A DNA stretch of 64,000 nt from Paraburkholderia saeva (GTDB lineage Bacteria > Pseudomonadota > Gammaproteobacteria > Burkholderiales > Burkholderiaceae), in NCBI RefSeq assembly GCF_907164555.1, contig NZ_CAJQZC010000004.1, positions 124,001-188,000 of the forward strand, in the 5' to 3' direction. The notes beneath the pieces were generated by a model that worked only from the letters and a program-made list of their open reading frames with translations, was not told the DNA's origin and did no database searches. Below, one piece after another: positions 33,720-42,316 of this stretch. How positions within the stretch are numbered: the stretch's first letter is position 1; every line of letters begins with the position of its first letter. Position numbers and translations under genes: made by a program.

Positions 33720-34697
33720 TTACAGATCGAGCACCAGGACAGGCGATGTCGAGCGCGACACGCAGCAGCAGATCACCTTGCCGCTCGCGCGCTCGGCCTT
33801 GCTAAGACAGTGGTCGCGATGATCGGGCGTGCCATCGACCACATCGATCATGCATGTGCCGCAGACGCCTTCGCCGCACGAGGTATCCACCTCAATGCCG
33901 ATCGAAGCGAGTGCCGCGACAATCGACGTGTCCTTGTCGACCCGCACGGTCTGGCCCGTGCTTGCGAGCTTCACGTCGAACGCATCGAGCGACGCGGCCG
34001 CATTCGCAGCCGGCACCGCAGGATCGGCGGCGAAGCGTTCGAGGTGGATCGCGTCCGCAGGCAGGCGTTTTTCGCCGGCAGCGACGACACACGCCATGAA
34101 GGGCGACGGACCGCACGTATAAACGTGGGCGCCTTCGCTGGCGTCGGCAAGACACGCATCCAGTTCGCCATCGAGCGATTCCGGCGCGACGCCAAAATGC
34201 AGTTGCACGTACGAGGCGAACGGTGCGCGCGAGAGCAGCGGCAGGAACGCCGCGTGTTCCGTGCTGCGTGCGAAGTAGTGCAGCACGAAGGGCCGCGCCT
34301 CCTTGAGCAGGTGGTACGCCATGCTGAGTAGCGGCGTGATGCCAATGCCCGCGCCGATCAGGATGTGCGCGCGCGCCTCGGGCACCAGCTGGAACAGGTT
34401 GCGCGGCGCGCCGATCGTCAGTTCCGTGCCGACAGCGACATCGTCATGCAGCGAACGCGAGCCACCGCGCGAAGCCTCTTCGCGCTTGACGGCAAAGAGA
34501 TGCGCATCGCGATGATCGGGGTCGCCGCACAGCGAATATTGGCGGGTAATGCCCGACGGACTGGTGACGTCGATGTGCGCGCCAGGTTCGTAGTGATCGA
34601 ACGGCTGGCCGTCCAGACGCGTGACGCTGAATGAGCGGATGCCATGCGCTTCGTCGCGGACGGCGTTGACTCGAACGCTGAGTGTGGTTCTTTCCAT
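33720..34697 (-). CDS. iacF: Ferredoxin-NAD(P)H reductase of the dioxygenase (IacF / VanB-like)
   Basis: A 325-residue phthalate-dioxygenase-reductase-type protein. It has an FMN-binding domain (TRQYSLCGDPD), an NADH domain (LIGAGIGITPLLSMAYHL, HVYTCGPSPFM) and a C-terminal plant-type [2Fe-2S] domain with CGEGVCGTC plus a fourth Cys in VICCCVSRS. It passes electrons from NADH to the Rieske oxygenase encoded at 31399. It is convergent with the LysR gene (8-base gap). An AT-rich possible promoter lies upstream around 34790-34825. Confidence 0.92.
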   Translation of the reverse strand: MERTTLSVRVNAVRDEAHGIRSFSVTRLDGQPFDHYEPGAHIDVTSPSGITRQYSLCGDPDHRDAHLFAVKREEASRGGSRSLHDDVAVGTELTIGAPRNLFQLVPEARAHILIGAGIGITPLLSMAYHLLKEARPFVLHYFARSTEHAAFLPLLSRAPFASYVQLHFGVAPESLDGELDACLADASEGAHVYTCGPSPFMACVVAAGEKRLPADAIHLERFAADPAVPAANAAASLDAFDVKLASTGQTVRVDKDTSIVAALASIGIEVDTSCGEGVCGTCMIDVVDGTPDHRDHCLSKAERASGKVICCCVSRSTSPVLVLDL

Positions 34698-34853
34698 GAT
34701 CGTGCAGGTCGGGTGGAGCAGGGCGGTGCGGAAAGCCGCGCGCGGTTTGCACGCGGCCGTTACAACCAGCTTAAGAGACAGCCGTTAATCAGGCAAATCG
34801 ATTAAAAATCTAAACCAAAATAAGTTGGGTGGATAATGCAATGGGCCGCCATG

Positions 34854-36281
34854 TCAGGCGTTCGTCGTTTCGAACGGCACCGCCGTGCCAGCAGACGTCG
34901 CTTCGCCGGCGTTCTGGCGGGTTCGCGCGGTCTCGCGGTCGATCCGCGCTTCCTCACGCGCGAGGCTCAGCCGGAACTGTTTGCAGCCGATCCAGAGCAG
35001 GCCGGCGGCGAGGAGCGTCGCAGCGAAATTGACGATCGACATCGAGTTGCCCACGGCCTGCGGCGAGCCGAACACCTTGTCGGTGAGGAGCGCGACGAGC
35101 GTCGTGCCGATGCCGAGCGCGATCAGGTTCGAGATCAGCAGGAACACGGCGGAAATCTGCGCGCGCATCTGGTTCGGCGCGAGCGTCTGCATCGCGGCAG
35201 TCGAGGTCGGCATCGGGAACGACGCGAAGAACATCGCGACGACGAGTAACCCCAGCGACACCGCAAGACTGTCCACCTGCGTGAACGCTACGGCGGGCAC
35301 GAGCATGCCGGCCGCGCCGATAAAGCCGGCGAGCATCGGGCCGTCCGTGCGGCCTTTCTTCATCAGCCAGTCGTTGAGCCAGCCGCCGCAGAAGACGCCC
35401 ACTGTGTTCGCCACCAGCAGGATCGTGCCGAGCGTATAGCCGGCCTGAACCGGCGTGAGACCGAAGTGACGGATATAGAACGCGGGCGTCCAGCTCATCA
35501 GGCAGAACAGCGTCATCGCGTAGAACGAGAACCCGAGGTAATGGCAGAAGAACGTCTTGCCGTGGCTCGCGATGAACCGCATCGAATCGCCCATCGACAC
35601 GCGTTTAGCGTTGCCCGCGTCGTCCTGCACGAGACCTTTGCGCTGCGGATCGCGCACCGTCAGGATGAACAGCAGCGCGACGAGAAAGCCCGGCAGGCCG
35701 ACGATCAGGAACGTGAGTTGCCATGAGCGCACATCGCCCAGCAGGGGCAGCGTGAACGTGGTCATCTGCTTGAGCAGGTTGATGACGTAGCCACCGATCA
35801 GAAACGCAATGCCGCCGCCGATGAACGAACCCAGCGAATAGATACCCACCGCGCGCCCGAGCTTCTCTTTCGGAAAGTAGTCGCTCAACATCGAATACGT
35901 TCCGGGGGAAAGCGCGGCTTCACCGACACCGACGCTCATCCGCGCGAAGAACATGTGAACGAAGTTCTGGCTCAACCCGCATGCGGCCGTTGCGAGGCTC
36001 CACAGCGCGATGCCGGTTGCGATGATGCGCGGCCGCGCGAAGCGGTCGGCGAGATACGCGAGCGGCATGCCCATCACGGCATAGAAGAGCGAGAAGGCGA
36101 AGCCGTGCAGCAGGCTGAACTGCGTATCGGTCAGATGCAGGTCTTTCTTGATCGGCTCGATCATCAACGCAAGCACCTGCCGGTCGACGAACGAGAACAC
36201 ATAGGCCAGCATGCAGATCACGACGACGTACCACTCGTACGTATAGCGCCTGCCTGGGAGCGTGCTGCGCGGTGATGCCAT
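34854..36281 (-). CDS. MFS transporter, spinster-like, probable uptake gene of the iac locus
   Basis: A 475-residue, 12-helix transporter of the spinster/hexuronate-like MFS group. Blocks include YVFSFVDRQVLALMIEPIKK, LADRFARPRIIATG (motif A) and GEAALSPGTYSMLSDYFPKE. The ATG at 36281 has GGAG 8 bases upstream; an earlier frame extending to 36437 has no good start. The shared regulatory motif at 36445 points to control with iacG. It probably imports the auxin or a related aromatic acid. Confidence 0.88.
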   Translation of the reverse strand: MASPRSTLPGRRYTYEWYVVVICMLAYVFSFVDRQVLALMIEPIKKDLHLTDTQFSLLHGFAFSLFYAVMGMPLAYLADRFARPRIIATGIALWSLATAACGLSQNFVHMFFARMSVGVGEAALSPGTYSMLSDYFPKEKLGRAVGIYSLGSFIGGGIAFLIGGYVINLLKQMTTFTLPLLGDVRSWQLTFLIVGLPGFLVALLFILTVRDPQRKGLVQDDAGNAKRVSMGDSMRFIASHGKTFFCHYLGFSFYAMTLFCLMSWTPAFYIRHFGLTPVQAGYTLGTILLVANTVGVFCGGWLNDWLMKKGRTDGPMLAGFIGAAGMLVPAVAFTQVDSLAVSLGLLVVAMFFASFPMPTSTAAMQTLAPNQMRAQISAVFLLISNLIALGIGTTLVALLTDKVFGSPQAVGNSMSIVNFAATLLAAGLLWIGCKQFRLSLAREEARIDRETARTRQNAGEATSAGTAVPFETTNA

Positions 36282-36444
36282 CTCGGTTCTCCAGTAATCG
36301 GTGTCCGGCAGCGCACGCTTTGCGTGTGTGCCGGTTTGCATGGGAAAGGTCGCGTCGGGGCGCCCCGGAAATGCAGCGTACGTAAACAAATTTCCGAAAC
36401 ATATGCGCAAAGCCAGTGGCGACACTGCTGCATTCACCTGGGCA

Positions 36445-36466
36445 TCTAAGGCTTTTACCAGGGTGC
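36445..36466 (-). promoter_or_regulatory. Putative response-regulator site upstream of the MFS gene
   Basis: On the plus strand it reads TCTAAGGC-TTTT-ACCAGG-G-TGC, the close partner of the site at 23570. It lies about 165 bases before the transporter start in the 425-base gap shared with the divergent porin gene (36282-36706). That gap shows no other recognisable element. Confidence 0.5.
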
Positions 36467-36706
36467 ACTCTTCAAAGCCCCGCTATACAAGGCGCAAAGG
36501 CATATGAGGGGGTGAGCGGACGCCGTCATGCGCGCTGTCTATAAGTGTTATATCGACGCGTTAATCGACGCTCGAATTTGGTCTTCCTAGACTCGCTTCG
36601 TTTTCCGCTTCATGTCGTGCAACAGGTTGTCGAAGCCGGGAAACGTCGCGCCGTGCCGGATTACCGGCGCGGCACAGAAAACCAATTTCTCGCCGGGACG
36701 ACAGGA

Positions 36707-37801
36707 ATGACCAACTGGAAGTGGTGCGCATCGCTGCTCAGCCTCGCAGCGGTACCCGCGCTCGCGCAGTCGAGTGTGACCTTGTATGGACGTATCGACA
36801 CGTCGATCGAATATGCGAACTTCGGCCCGAATCACGTCGCGCGACTGGGCAGTGGCGACATTTTCGCGTCGCAATGGGGCTTGAAGGGCGCGGAAGACCT
36901 GGGCGGCGGCTACCGCGCGATCTTCAAGCTGGAGGACGGCTTCAATTCGACGAACGGCGCGATCGGCGGCAATGGCGCGCTGTTCGGACGCGAAGCATGG
37001 GTCGGGCTCTCCGGTCCGTTCGGCGCGATGCAGGCCGGCGTGAACTACACGATCCTGCATACGTCGTTCGTCACGTACAGCCAGCCGGGCTACGGCGCGG
37101 GCCTCGCATGGGGCAATGCGGCGAACAACTTCGTCGGACCGGCGTTCCTGCGCGTGAACAACTCGGTGCGCTATACGTCGCCCCGTATGGGCGGCGTGCT
37201 GCTGCGCGCCATCGCCGCGCGCGGTGCGAACGGCGCGGCGAATCTGCCTTCGACGCTCGGCGACACGTACGGCGCCTCGCTCAATTACATCGCAGGTGCC
37301 CTGTCGATCGACGTCGACTACATGCAGCAGACGTTCAGCCCCGCGAGCGCGGCAAACCTGAACACGACGAGCCCGACAGCAGCCGGCAACTATGCACTCG
37401 GCGCGATCTCGTACGATTTCGGCTTCATCAAGCCGGCGTTCATCTATCTGCGTCATCGTGGTGGACCCGATGTCGCGACGGGTGTGAACGCAGCCAGTTC
37501 GAATCCGCACAACGACCTGTTCGAACTCGATGCGACCGTGCCGGTGGGCAGCGCGCTCGTTCTGCTGAGCTACGGTCACTACCGGAAGGTGGCCGACAGC
37601 GAAGGCAACGCCGATTCGTTTGGCGTGCGCTACGACTATCCGCTTTCGAAGCGAACGGTGGTCTATACGGGCGCGGCAATGGTCCGCAACGGCGCACATG
37701 CATCGTTCACCGTGAACGGCGCAGCCGGTGGTGGCGTCGCCGTGTCGAAACCTGGCGCGACCGCGAGTTCGATCGTGGCCGGCATCATGACGGCGTTCTG
37801 A
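36707..37801 (+). CDS. Outer-membrane porin, OmpC-type (Burkholderiales)
   Basis: A 364-residue general porin. The signal peptide runs MTNWKWCASLLSLAAVPALA and mature protein begins QSSVTLYGRIDTSIEY, the standard Burkholderiales porin opening. The internal beta-strand repeats (SQWGLKGAEDLGGGYRAIF, FGREAWVGL) are typical, and the last residue is Phe, as needed for outer-membrane assembly. The ATG at 36707 starts a normal signal. It is divergent from the MFS gene and may provide outer-membrane entry for the same substrates. Confidence 0.9.
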   Translation: MTNWKWCASLLSLAAVPALAQSSVTLYGRIDTSIEYANFGPNHVARLGSGDIFASQWGLKGAEDLGGGYRAIFKLEDGFNSTNGAIGGNGALFGREAWVGLSGPFGAMQAGVNYTILHTSFVTYSQPGYGAGLAWGNAANNFVGPAFLRVNNSVRYTSPRMGGVLLRAIAARGANGAANLPSTLGDTYGASLNYIAGALSIDVDYMQQTFSPASAANLNTTSPTAAGNYALGAISYDFGFIKPAFIYLRHRGGPDVATGVNAASSNPHNDLFELDATVPVGSALVLLSYGHYRKVADSEGNADSFGVRYDYPLSKRTVVYTGAAMVRNGAHASFTVNGAAGGGVAVSKPGATASSIVAGIMTAF

Positions 37802-37832
37802 TCCTGTGACCGCTACTGCCGGGATGGCAGTG

Positions 37833-37880
37833 CGGACAGCGCGCAGCGGGTGCTGCGTTACGCGTTGTGTGCGCTGTCCG
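37833..37880. terminator. Hairpin between convergent porin and LysR genes
   Basis: CGGACAGCGC at 37833-37842 and its exact inverse at 37871-37880 form a 10-bp stem with a 28-base loop. There is no T run, so it is a weak or bidirectional terminator candidate. Confidence 0.4.
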
Positions 37881-38901
37881 GTGCGAGATCGAGGGGCGCG
37901 CCCAGCCAGCTGTCGAAAGGCTCGCGCGCGCCGATCCGGAACAGTTCCATCAGCAGGCCGCGTAGCCAGCGATGGCCCGGGTCGGCGTCGAAGCGGCGAT
38001 GCCAGTACGCGTTCACGGGCCACGTGCTCGCATCGTCGATCTCGAACATCGCGGAATCGCCAGGTGTCGAGAACGCGCGTGCAACAGTGTGCGGAACGAT
38101 CAACGCGTAGTCGCAGCGGCTCAGAATGGCAGGCACCACCATGAAGTTCGGCACGGCGAGCCGCACGCGCGAAGTCAGGCCGTAGCGTTCCAGCAGTTCC
38201 GTTGCCTGCGGGTGCGACGTTACCGCGATGAAGTGCAGCCCGTCAGGTGCGTTCAGGCCGAGCGTGAAGTGCTCATCCAGTTCGAGCCGCCGCGCTACGC
38301 GTCGCGCCATCAGCAGCACATAGCGCTCCTGCAGCAGTTCGCTGAAGTGAAAATGGCTCGATGCATGCGGAAAATGCCCCAATGCGAAATCGATGCGGCC
38401 GGATTCGATCGCCATGTTGAACTGGCTGTCTTCGATGTGATGCGTTTCGATCACGACGCCCGGCGCGCGCGTATCGAGTTCGCGCATGAGCGTCGGCAGA
38501 AACGCGCTTTCCGCGAAATCGCTCATATGCAGGCGAAACACGCGCCGCGACGTGGCGGCGCAAAACTGCGCGCCTTCATCGAGCATGTCCTGCAGGATGC
38601 GCAGCACGCGATCGATCGAGCCTGCGAGACGTTGCGCGCGTGGCGTCGCCTCGACGCCGCCTGGCGTGCGCACGAACAGCGCGTCGCGGAACACGAGCCG
38701 AAGCCGGCTTAACGCGTGGCTTACCGACGGCTGCGTCATGCCGAGTCGCAACGCCGCGCGGCCGACGTTCTTCTCCACGTACACCGCGTGAAACGCCTTG
38801 AGCAGGTTCAGGTCGAGGTCCTGCACACGCGGCACGTCGTCGCCGTCGGGTGGCAGAAGCACGTCCTGCCCGTTCGGATTGGAGTTCGGTTCGGTCTGCA
38901 T
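37858..38901 (-). CDS. LysR-family regulator (NodD/PcpR-like)
   Basis: A 347-residue LysR protein with a 26-residue polar N-terminal extension before the DNA-binding domain (DLDLNLLKAFHAVYVEKNVG, MTQPSVSHALSRLRLVFRD). The effector domain starts RVFRLHMSDFAESAFLPTLM, as in NodD/LinR/PcpR-like regulators of aromatic catabolism. The ATG is at 38901. It lies beside an AraC regulator and near the opine-dehydrogenase-type operon; either or both might control that operon. Confidence 0.9.
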   Translation of the reverse strand: MQTEPNSNPNGQDVLLPPDGDDVPRVQDLDLNLLKAFHAVYVEKNVGRAALRLGMTQPSVSHALSRLRLVFRDALFVRTPGGVEATPRAQRLAGSIDRVLRILQDMLDEGAQFCAATSRRVFRLHMSDFAESAFLPTLMRELDTRAPGVVIETHHIEDSQFNMAIESGRIDFALGHFPHASSHFHFSELLQERYVLLMARRVARRLELDEHFTLGLNAPDGLHFIAVTSHPQATELLERYGLTSRVRLAVPNFMVVPAILSRCDYALIVPHTVARAFSTPGDSAMFEIDDASTWPVNAYWHRRFDADPGHRWLRGLLMELFRIGAREPFDSWLGAPLDLAPDSAHNA

Positions 38902-38930
38902 GAGCGGTCTGGATTCAGGCGTGTAGCGGC

Positions 38931-39914
38931 TCAACTGTGCACGCGTCGCTTTGCGGTTGCCGATGGCAGGCAGCCGAACCGCCGGGCATACGCTTTCGCG
39001 AAATGGCCGAAGCTGTGTACGCCGTGTGCGACGAAGATATCGGTCACGGAGCGCTCCGGCTCGTCCTGCAGCGCGCGATGCACCGCTTCGAGCCGCCGCT
39101 CGCGGATGTAGCCGCCGGGCGACGTGTTGAGGAACTGGTTGAAGCCGTTTTGCAGCGTGCGCGTCGAAACACCGGCCTCGCGTGCCAGCGCATCCATCAG
39201 CAACGGCTCGTCGAGATGCGCGTCGATATAGTCGCGCGCGCGGCGCACGTGCGCCGGGAGCGGCGTGGCTGCACCCTTCGAAAGTGCCGTGCTGTAAGAG
39301 TGCGGCAACTGGCTGAGCAGCATCGTCATCAGCCATTGCGTGAGATCGCGGCCGAAAATCCGCTCGCGCGACGGCTCGTCGAACTGGTCGCACAGATTGC
39401 AGAGATAACGCAGCGTCGACAGAAACAACGTGGTGCCGGTGTGCGTGTCGTTCATCGAAAGATCGAACACCAGCGGCTGCCGGACGCTGTCCTGCAACAG
39501 CTCGGCGAGTTTCACTTCGAGCGCCTGCCGGTCGATGCGCAGCAACAGGTTGCGGCATTCGCGATCGGTCACGATGCGGCTTACACGCGCCGGCGACGAT
39601 ACGCTCAGGCTGCCCGCGCCGAGCGCCACGCGCTCGCTGCCCGACTCCAGCGCACACCGGCCGGTGAGCGTCGTGCGAAAAAGGTAGTGGTCGCCGAGAT
39701 CGCCCGCATCGATCCGGGTTTCGCTGCCGTAGTGCAGTTCGAGCAACGCTGCCTGATGCAGCATGACGCCATACAGTTCGGCCTTGAGCGGCCCGCGATC
39801 TACGACTTCCATCCGGTGCGGGCAGAGCACCTGCGAGACTTCCCGCTCGATATCCTCGCGCGCATGCGATGCAATGAGCCGGTTGCGGTACTTGCGTGAA
39901 ATCGCGATTTCCAT
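38931..39914 (-). CDS. AraC-family regulator with AraC-binding-like domain
   Basis: A 327-residue regulator. The N-terminal domain is of the AraC_binding_2 type (GVMLHQAALLELHYGSETRI, LFRTTLTGRCALESGSE). The C-terminal double helix-turn-helix is DEPLLMDALAREAGVSTRTL, then SVTDIFVAHGVHSFGHFAKA and YARRFG. This type often activates aromatic or amine catabolic operons. It is divergent from the operon at 40127 with a 212-base gap, so that operon is the natural target. Confidence 0.9.
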   Translation of the reverse strand: MEIAISRKYRNRLIASHAREDIEREVSQVLCPHRMEVVDRGPLKAELYGVMLHQAALLELHYGSETRIDAGDLGDHYLFRTTLTGRCALESGSERVALGAGSLSVSSPARVSRIVTDRECRNLLLRIDRQALEVKLAELLQDSVRQPLVFDLSMNDTHTGTTLFLSTLRYLCNLCDQFDEPSRERIFGRDLTQWLMTMLLSQLPHSYSTALSKGAATPLPAHVRRARDYIDAHLDEPLLMDALAREAGVSTRTLQNGFNQFLNTSPGGYIRERRLEAVHRALQDEPERSVTDIFVAHGVHSFGHFAKAYARRFGCLPSATAKRRVHS

Positions 39915-40126
39915 TCAATAGCCTCGAAAACGTAAAGCGGGTGGCATCCCTATGATGCGGTGGCCAGATTGATCGCGCAAGAACGGATCGACCCTGAGGC
40001 CGGGTTGTCCGCGCGCAGTGGAACGTGTGAATCGAGTTGCCGGATTTGAATGCGGATTGCGCGCAATGAAGCGTCTGCGCCGCAGCGGCAACGTAGTCTG
40101 ACAGTCATCGAACAAGGAGAATTGCG

Positions 40127-41233
40127 ATGAATGTCAGCGTACTCGGTGGTGGGCACGGTTGTTATGCGGCGGTGATCGATCTGCTCGAAAAAGGGCACGA
40201 AGTCACGTGGTGGCGGCGCGATACGGCCGCTTCAGCACGCCTGCGTGAGATCGGCTCGCTGAAGGTCAAGGATTTTCGCGGCGAACGTCGCGTGCCGATT
40301 GGCGAAGCGCGTGGCACGGTGCGCATTGTCGATGCACTTGTGGATGCCGTTGAAGGCGCACGTCTGATTGTCGTTCCGCTGCCGTCCACGACGCACGAGA
40401 CGCTGGCGACGCAACTCGCGCCGTTGCTCAAGGACGACCAGGTCGTGTTCCTGCCCCCAGGCACGTTCGGCAGCTATCTCTTCGCGAGCGCGATGCGCGA
40501 TGCCGACAACACGCACAAGGTCGCGTTCGCGGAAACCGGCACGCTGCCGTATCTGGCTCGCAAGCACGGCGAAGACAACGTCGTCGTGAGCGCGTATGCG
40601 ACGCGTCTGCCGACCGGCGTCTTCCCCGCCGCATTCTCGACGTGGGCGTTTCCGGTGCTGCAGGCGGGCTATCCGTCGGTCGAGCCGATCGAAGATGCGT
40701 TGAGCGGCGCATTGATGAATGCGGGCCCGGTGATTCATCCGCCGCTCATCATGATGAACGCCGGTCCGCTCGAACACTTCGACGCGTGGGATATCCACAA
40801 CGAAGGCACGCAGCCTTCGATCCGTCGCGTGACGTCCGCGCTCGACGCGGAACGCATCGCGGTGCGCGAGGCGCTCGGCTACGGCGCGCCGCATTTTCCG
40901 CTTGCAGACCACTACGCGAGCGAAGGCGACGAATGGATGTACGGTCGCGGCGCGCACGGCAAGCTGACCGATAGCGGCGACTGGCGTGAGGATATCGACC
41001 TCAGGACGCATCGCTACATGCTGGAAGACACGCGGCTTGGTCTGTCGTTCCTGGTTTCGGCGGGTCGCTGGGCCGGCGTCGCGACGCCCGTTGCGGAAGG
41101 CCTGCTGAACGTGGCGAGCGCGGTCTCGGAGCGCGATCTCTACGGCGAAGGCCGCACGCTGGAAAAGCTGGGTCTCGCGTCGCTTTCGCGCGACGCCATG
41201 CGCGGGCTGCTCGACCGGGGCTTCGCACAATGA
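40127..41233 (+). CDS. NAD/NADP octopine/nopaline dehydrogenase family protein
   Basis: A 368-residue two-domain dehydrogenase. The N-terminal Rossmann domain opens VSVLGGGHGCYAAVIDLLEK (GxGxxG-like) and the C-terminal helical domain has the opine-dehydrogenase block PLIMMNAGPLEH with DIHNEGTQPSIRRV. The active-site His is expected in VIHPP or DIHNEG. Opine dehydrogenases join or split amino acids and keto acids, but bacterial homologues cover other 2-hydroxy or amino acids. AAGGAG precedes the ATG. It overlaps the next gene by 4 bases. Confidence 0.85.
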   Translation: MNVSVLGGGHGCYAAVIDLLEKGHEVTWWRRDTAASARLREIGSLKVKDFRGERRVPIGEARGTVRIVDALVDAVEGARLIVVPLPSTTHETLATQLAPLLKDDQVVFLPPGTFGSYLFASAMRDADNTHKVAFAETGTLPYLARKHGEDNVVVSAYATRLPTGVFPAAFSTWAFPVLQAGYPSVEPIEDALSGALMNAGPVIHPPLIMMNAGPLEHFDAWDIHNEGTQPSIRRVTSALDAERIAVREALGYGAPHFPLADHYASEGDEWMYGRGAHGKLTDSGDWREDIDLRTHRYMLEDTRLGLSFLVSAGRWAGVATPVAEGLLNVASAVSERDLYGEGRTLEKLGLASLSRDAMRGLLDRGFAQ

Positions 41234-42261
41234 GCGCCGCCGACGCCATCCAGCACGTCGACATTCTCGGTGCGGGACGCATGGGCCAGGGCATGGCGCT
41301 CGCCTTTGCGTATGCGGGCCTGCACGTGACGCTGATCGATTTCAAGGAGCGCGACGTCGAAGCGCGCATCGCGTTCGCCGCGACCGCACGCGGCGACATC
41401 GTGCGGCAGTTGCAGACGCAGGTGGCGTTCGGCCGCATCAAGGAATCGCAGGCGGCGGAAGTCATGGCGCGCATCGCGATCGTGGACCGTGACCGCGCAT
41501 GCGCGCTGCTTCCGGAAAGCGCGATCGTGTTCGAAGCCGTGCCAGAAGTGATGGAAGCGAAGGAGGCGGCCTTTGCGTGGCTATGCAACTACGTGCGTGC
41601 CGACACGGTGATCGCTTCGACGACGTCGACGTTTCTCGTGACGGAACTGCAGCGCATCATCACGCATCCGGCACGCGTGCTGAACGCGCACTGGCTCAAC
41701 CCCGCGCATCTGATGCCGCTCGTCGAACTGAGCCGCAGCGATACGACCGACGAAGCGGTCGTGCAGCGCGTGGTCGCGTTACTGCGCCGGATCGGCAAGG
41801 TGCCGGTGGTCTGTGCGCCGTCGGCGGGTTACATCGTGCCGCGAATCCAGGCGCTCGCCATGAACGAAGCCGCGCGCATGGTCGAGGAGGGCGTCGCGAG
41901 TGCGGAGGATATCGACACGGCGATCCGCACGGGCTTCGGGCTGCGTTTTTCGATTCTTGGTCTGCTTGAGTTCATCGACTGGGGCGGCTGCGACATCCTG
42001 TATTACGCGTCGCACTATCTGGCCCGCGCGATCGATCCGCGTTTTGCCCCGCCGCAGATCGTCAGCGACCACATGCGCGAAGGGCGCGATGGACTGCGCG
42101 ATGCGCGAGGCTTCTATGATTACGCGGATGTCGACGTGCCCGCGTATCTTCACAAGCGGTTAGGCGAATTTGGCAAGGCGCTCGACAACATGGGCCTTGC
42201 TCCCGCGTTTAACGCGGCGTTGCTGGAGAATCGCAGCAAGGCAGATCCACAGGCCGCCTGA
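41230..42261 (+). CDS. 3-hydroxyacyl-CoA dehydrogenase family protein
   Basis: A 343-residue protein of the 3HCDH family. The NAD site is VDILGAGRMGQGMALAFAYA, the catalytic Glu lies in FEAVPEVMEAK and the catalytic His in LNAHWLNPAHLMPLVE, followed by the dimerisation domain (SAGYIVPRIQALAMNEAARM). It starts in the ATGA overlap with the opine-dehydrogenase gene, so the two are cotranslated. The partner suggests a small hydroxy-acid substrate rather than a fatty-acyl-CoA. Confidence 0.87.
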   Translation: MSAADAIQHVDILGAGRMGQGMALAFAYAGLHVTLIDFKERDVEARIAFAATARGDIVRQLQTQVAFGRIKESQAAEVMARIAIVDRDRACALLPESAIVFEAVPEVMEAKEAAFAWLCNYVRADTVIASTTSTFLVTELQRIITHPARVLNAHWLNPAHLMPLVELSRSDTTDEAVVQRVVALLRRIGKVPVVCAPSAGYIVPRIQALAMNEAARMVEEGVASAEDIDTAIRTGFGLRFSILGLLEFIDWGGCDILYYASHYLARAIDPRFAPPQIVSDHMREGRDGLRDARGFYDYADVDVPAYLHKRLGEFGKALDNMGLAPAFNAALLENRSKADPQAA

Positions 42262-42284
42262 AGGGCGGTACGACGAAACGTGCG

Positions 42285-42316
42285 GCGTGCAGCATCCGTC
42301 ATTGCGTGCTGCACGC
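42285..42316. terminator. Bidirectional hairpin between convergent genes
   Basis: GCGTGCAGCA at 42285-42294 and its exact inverse at 42307-42316 form a 10-bp stem. It overlaps the 3' end of the LysR gene and follows the dehydrogenase operon by 23 bases. Confidence 0.55.

Noticed and set aside
36587..38023. A 478-codon minus-strand frame opposite the porin
   Set aside because: The porin on the plus strand has a signal peptide, strands and terminal Phe; the antisense frame is composition-driven.
37858..39918. A 686-codon open frame on the minus strand
   Set aside because: Only the first part by position (37858-38901) is a real LysR gene. The rest lies out of frame over the AraC gene at 38931-39914, whose own frame has clear family motifs.
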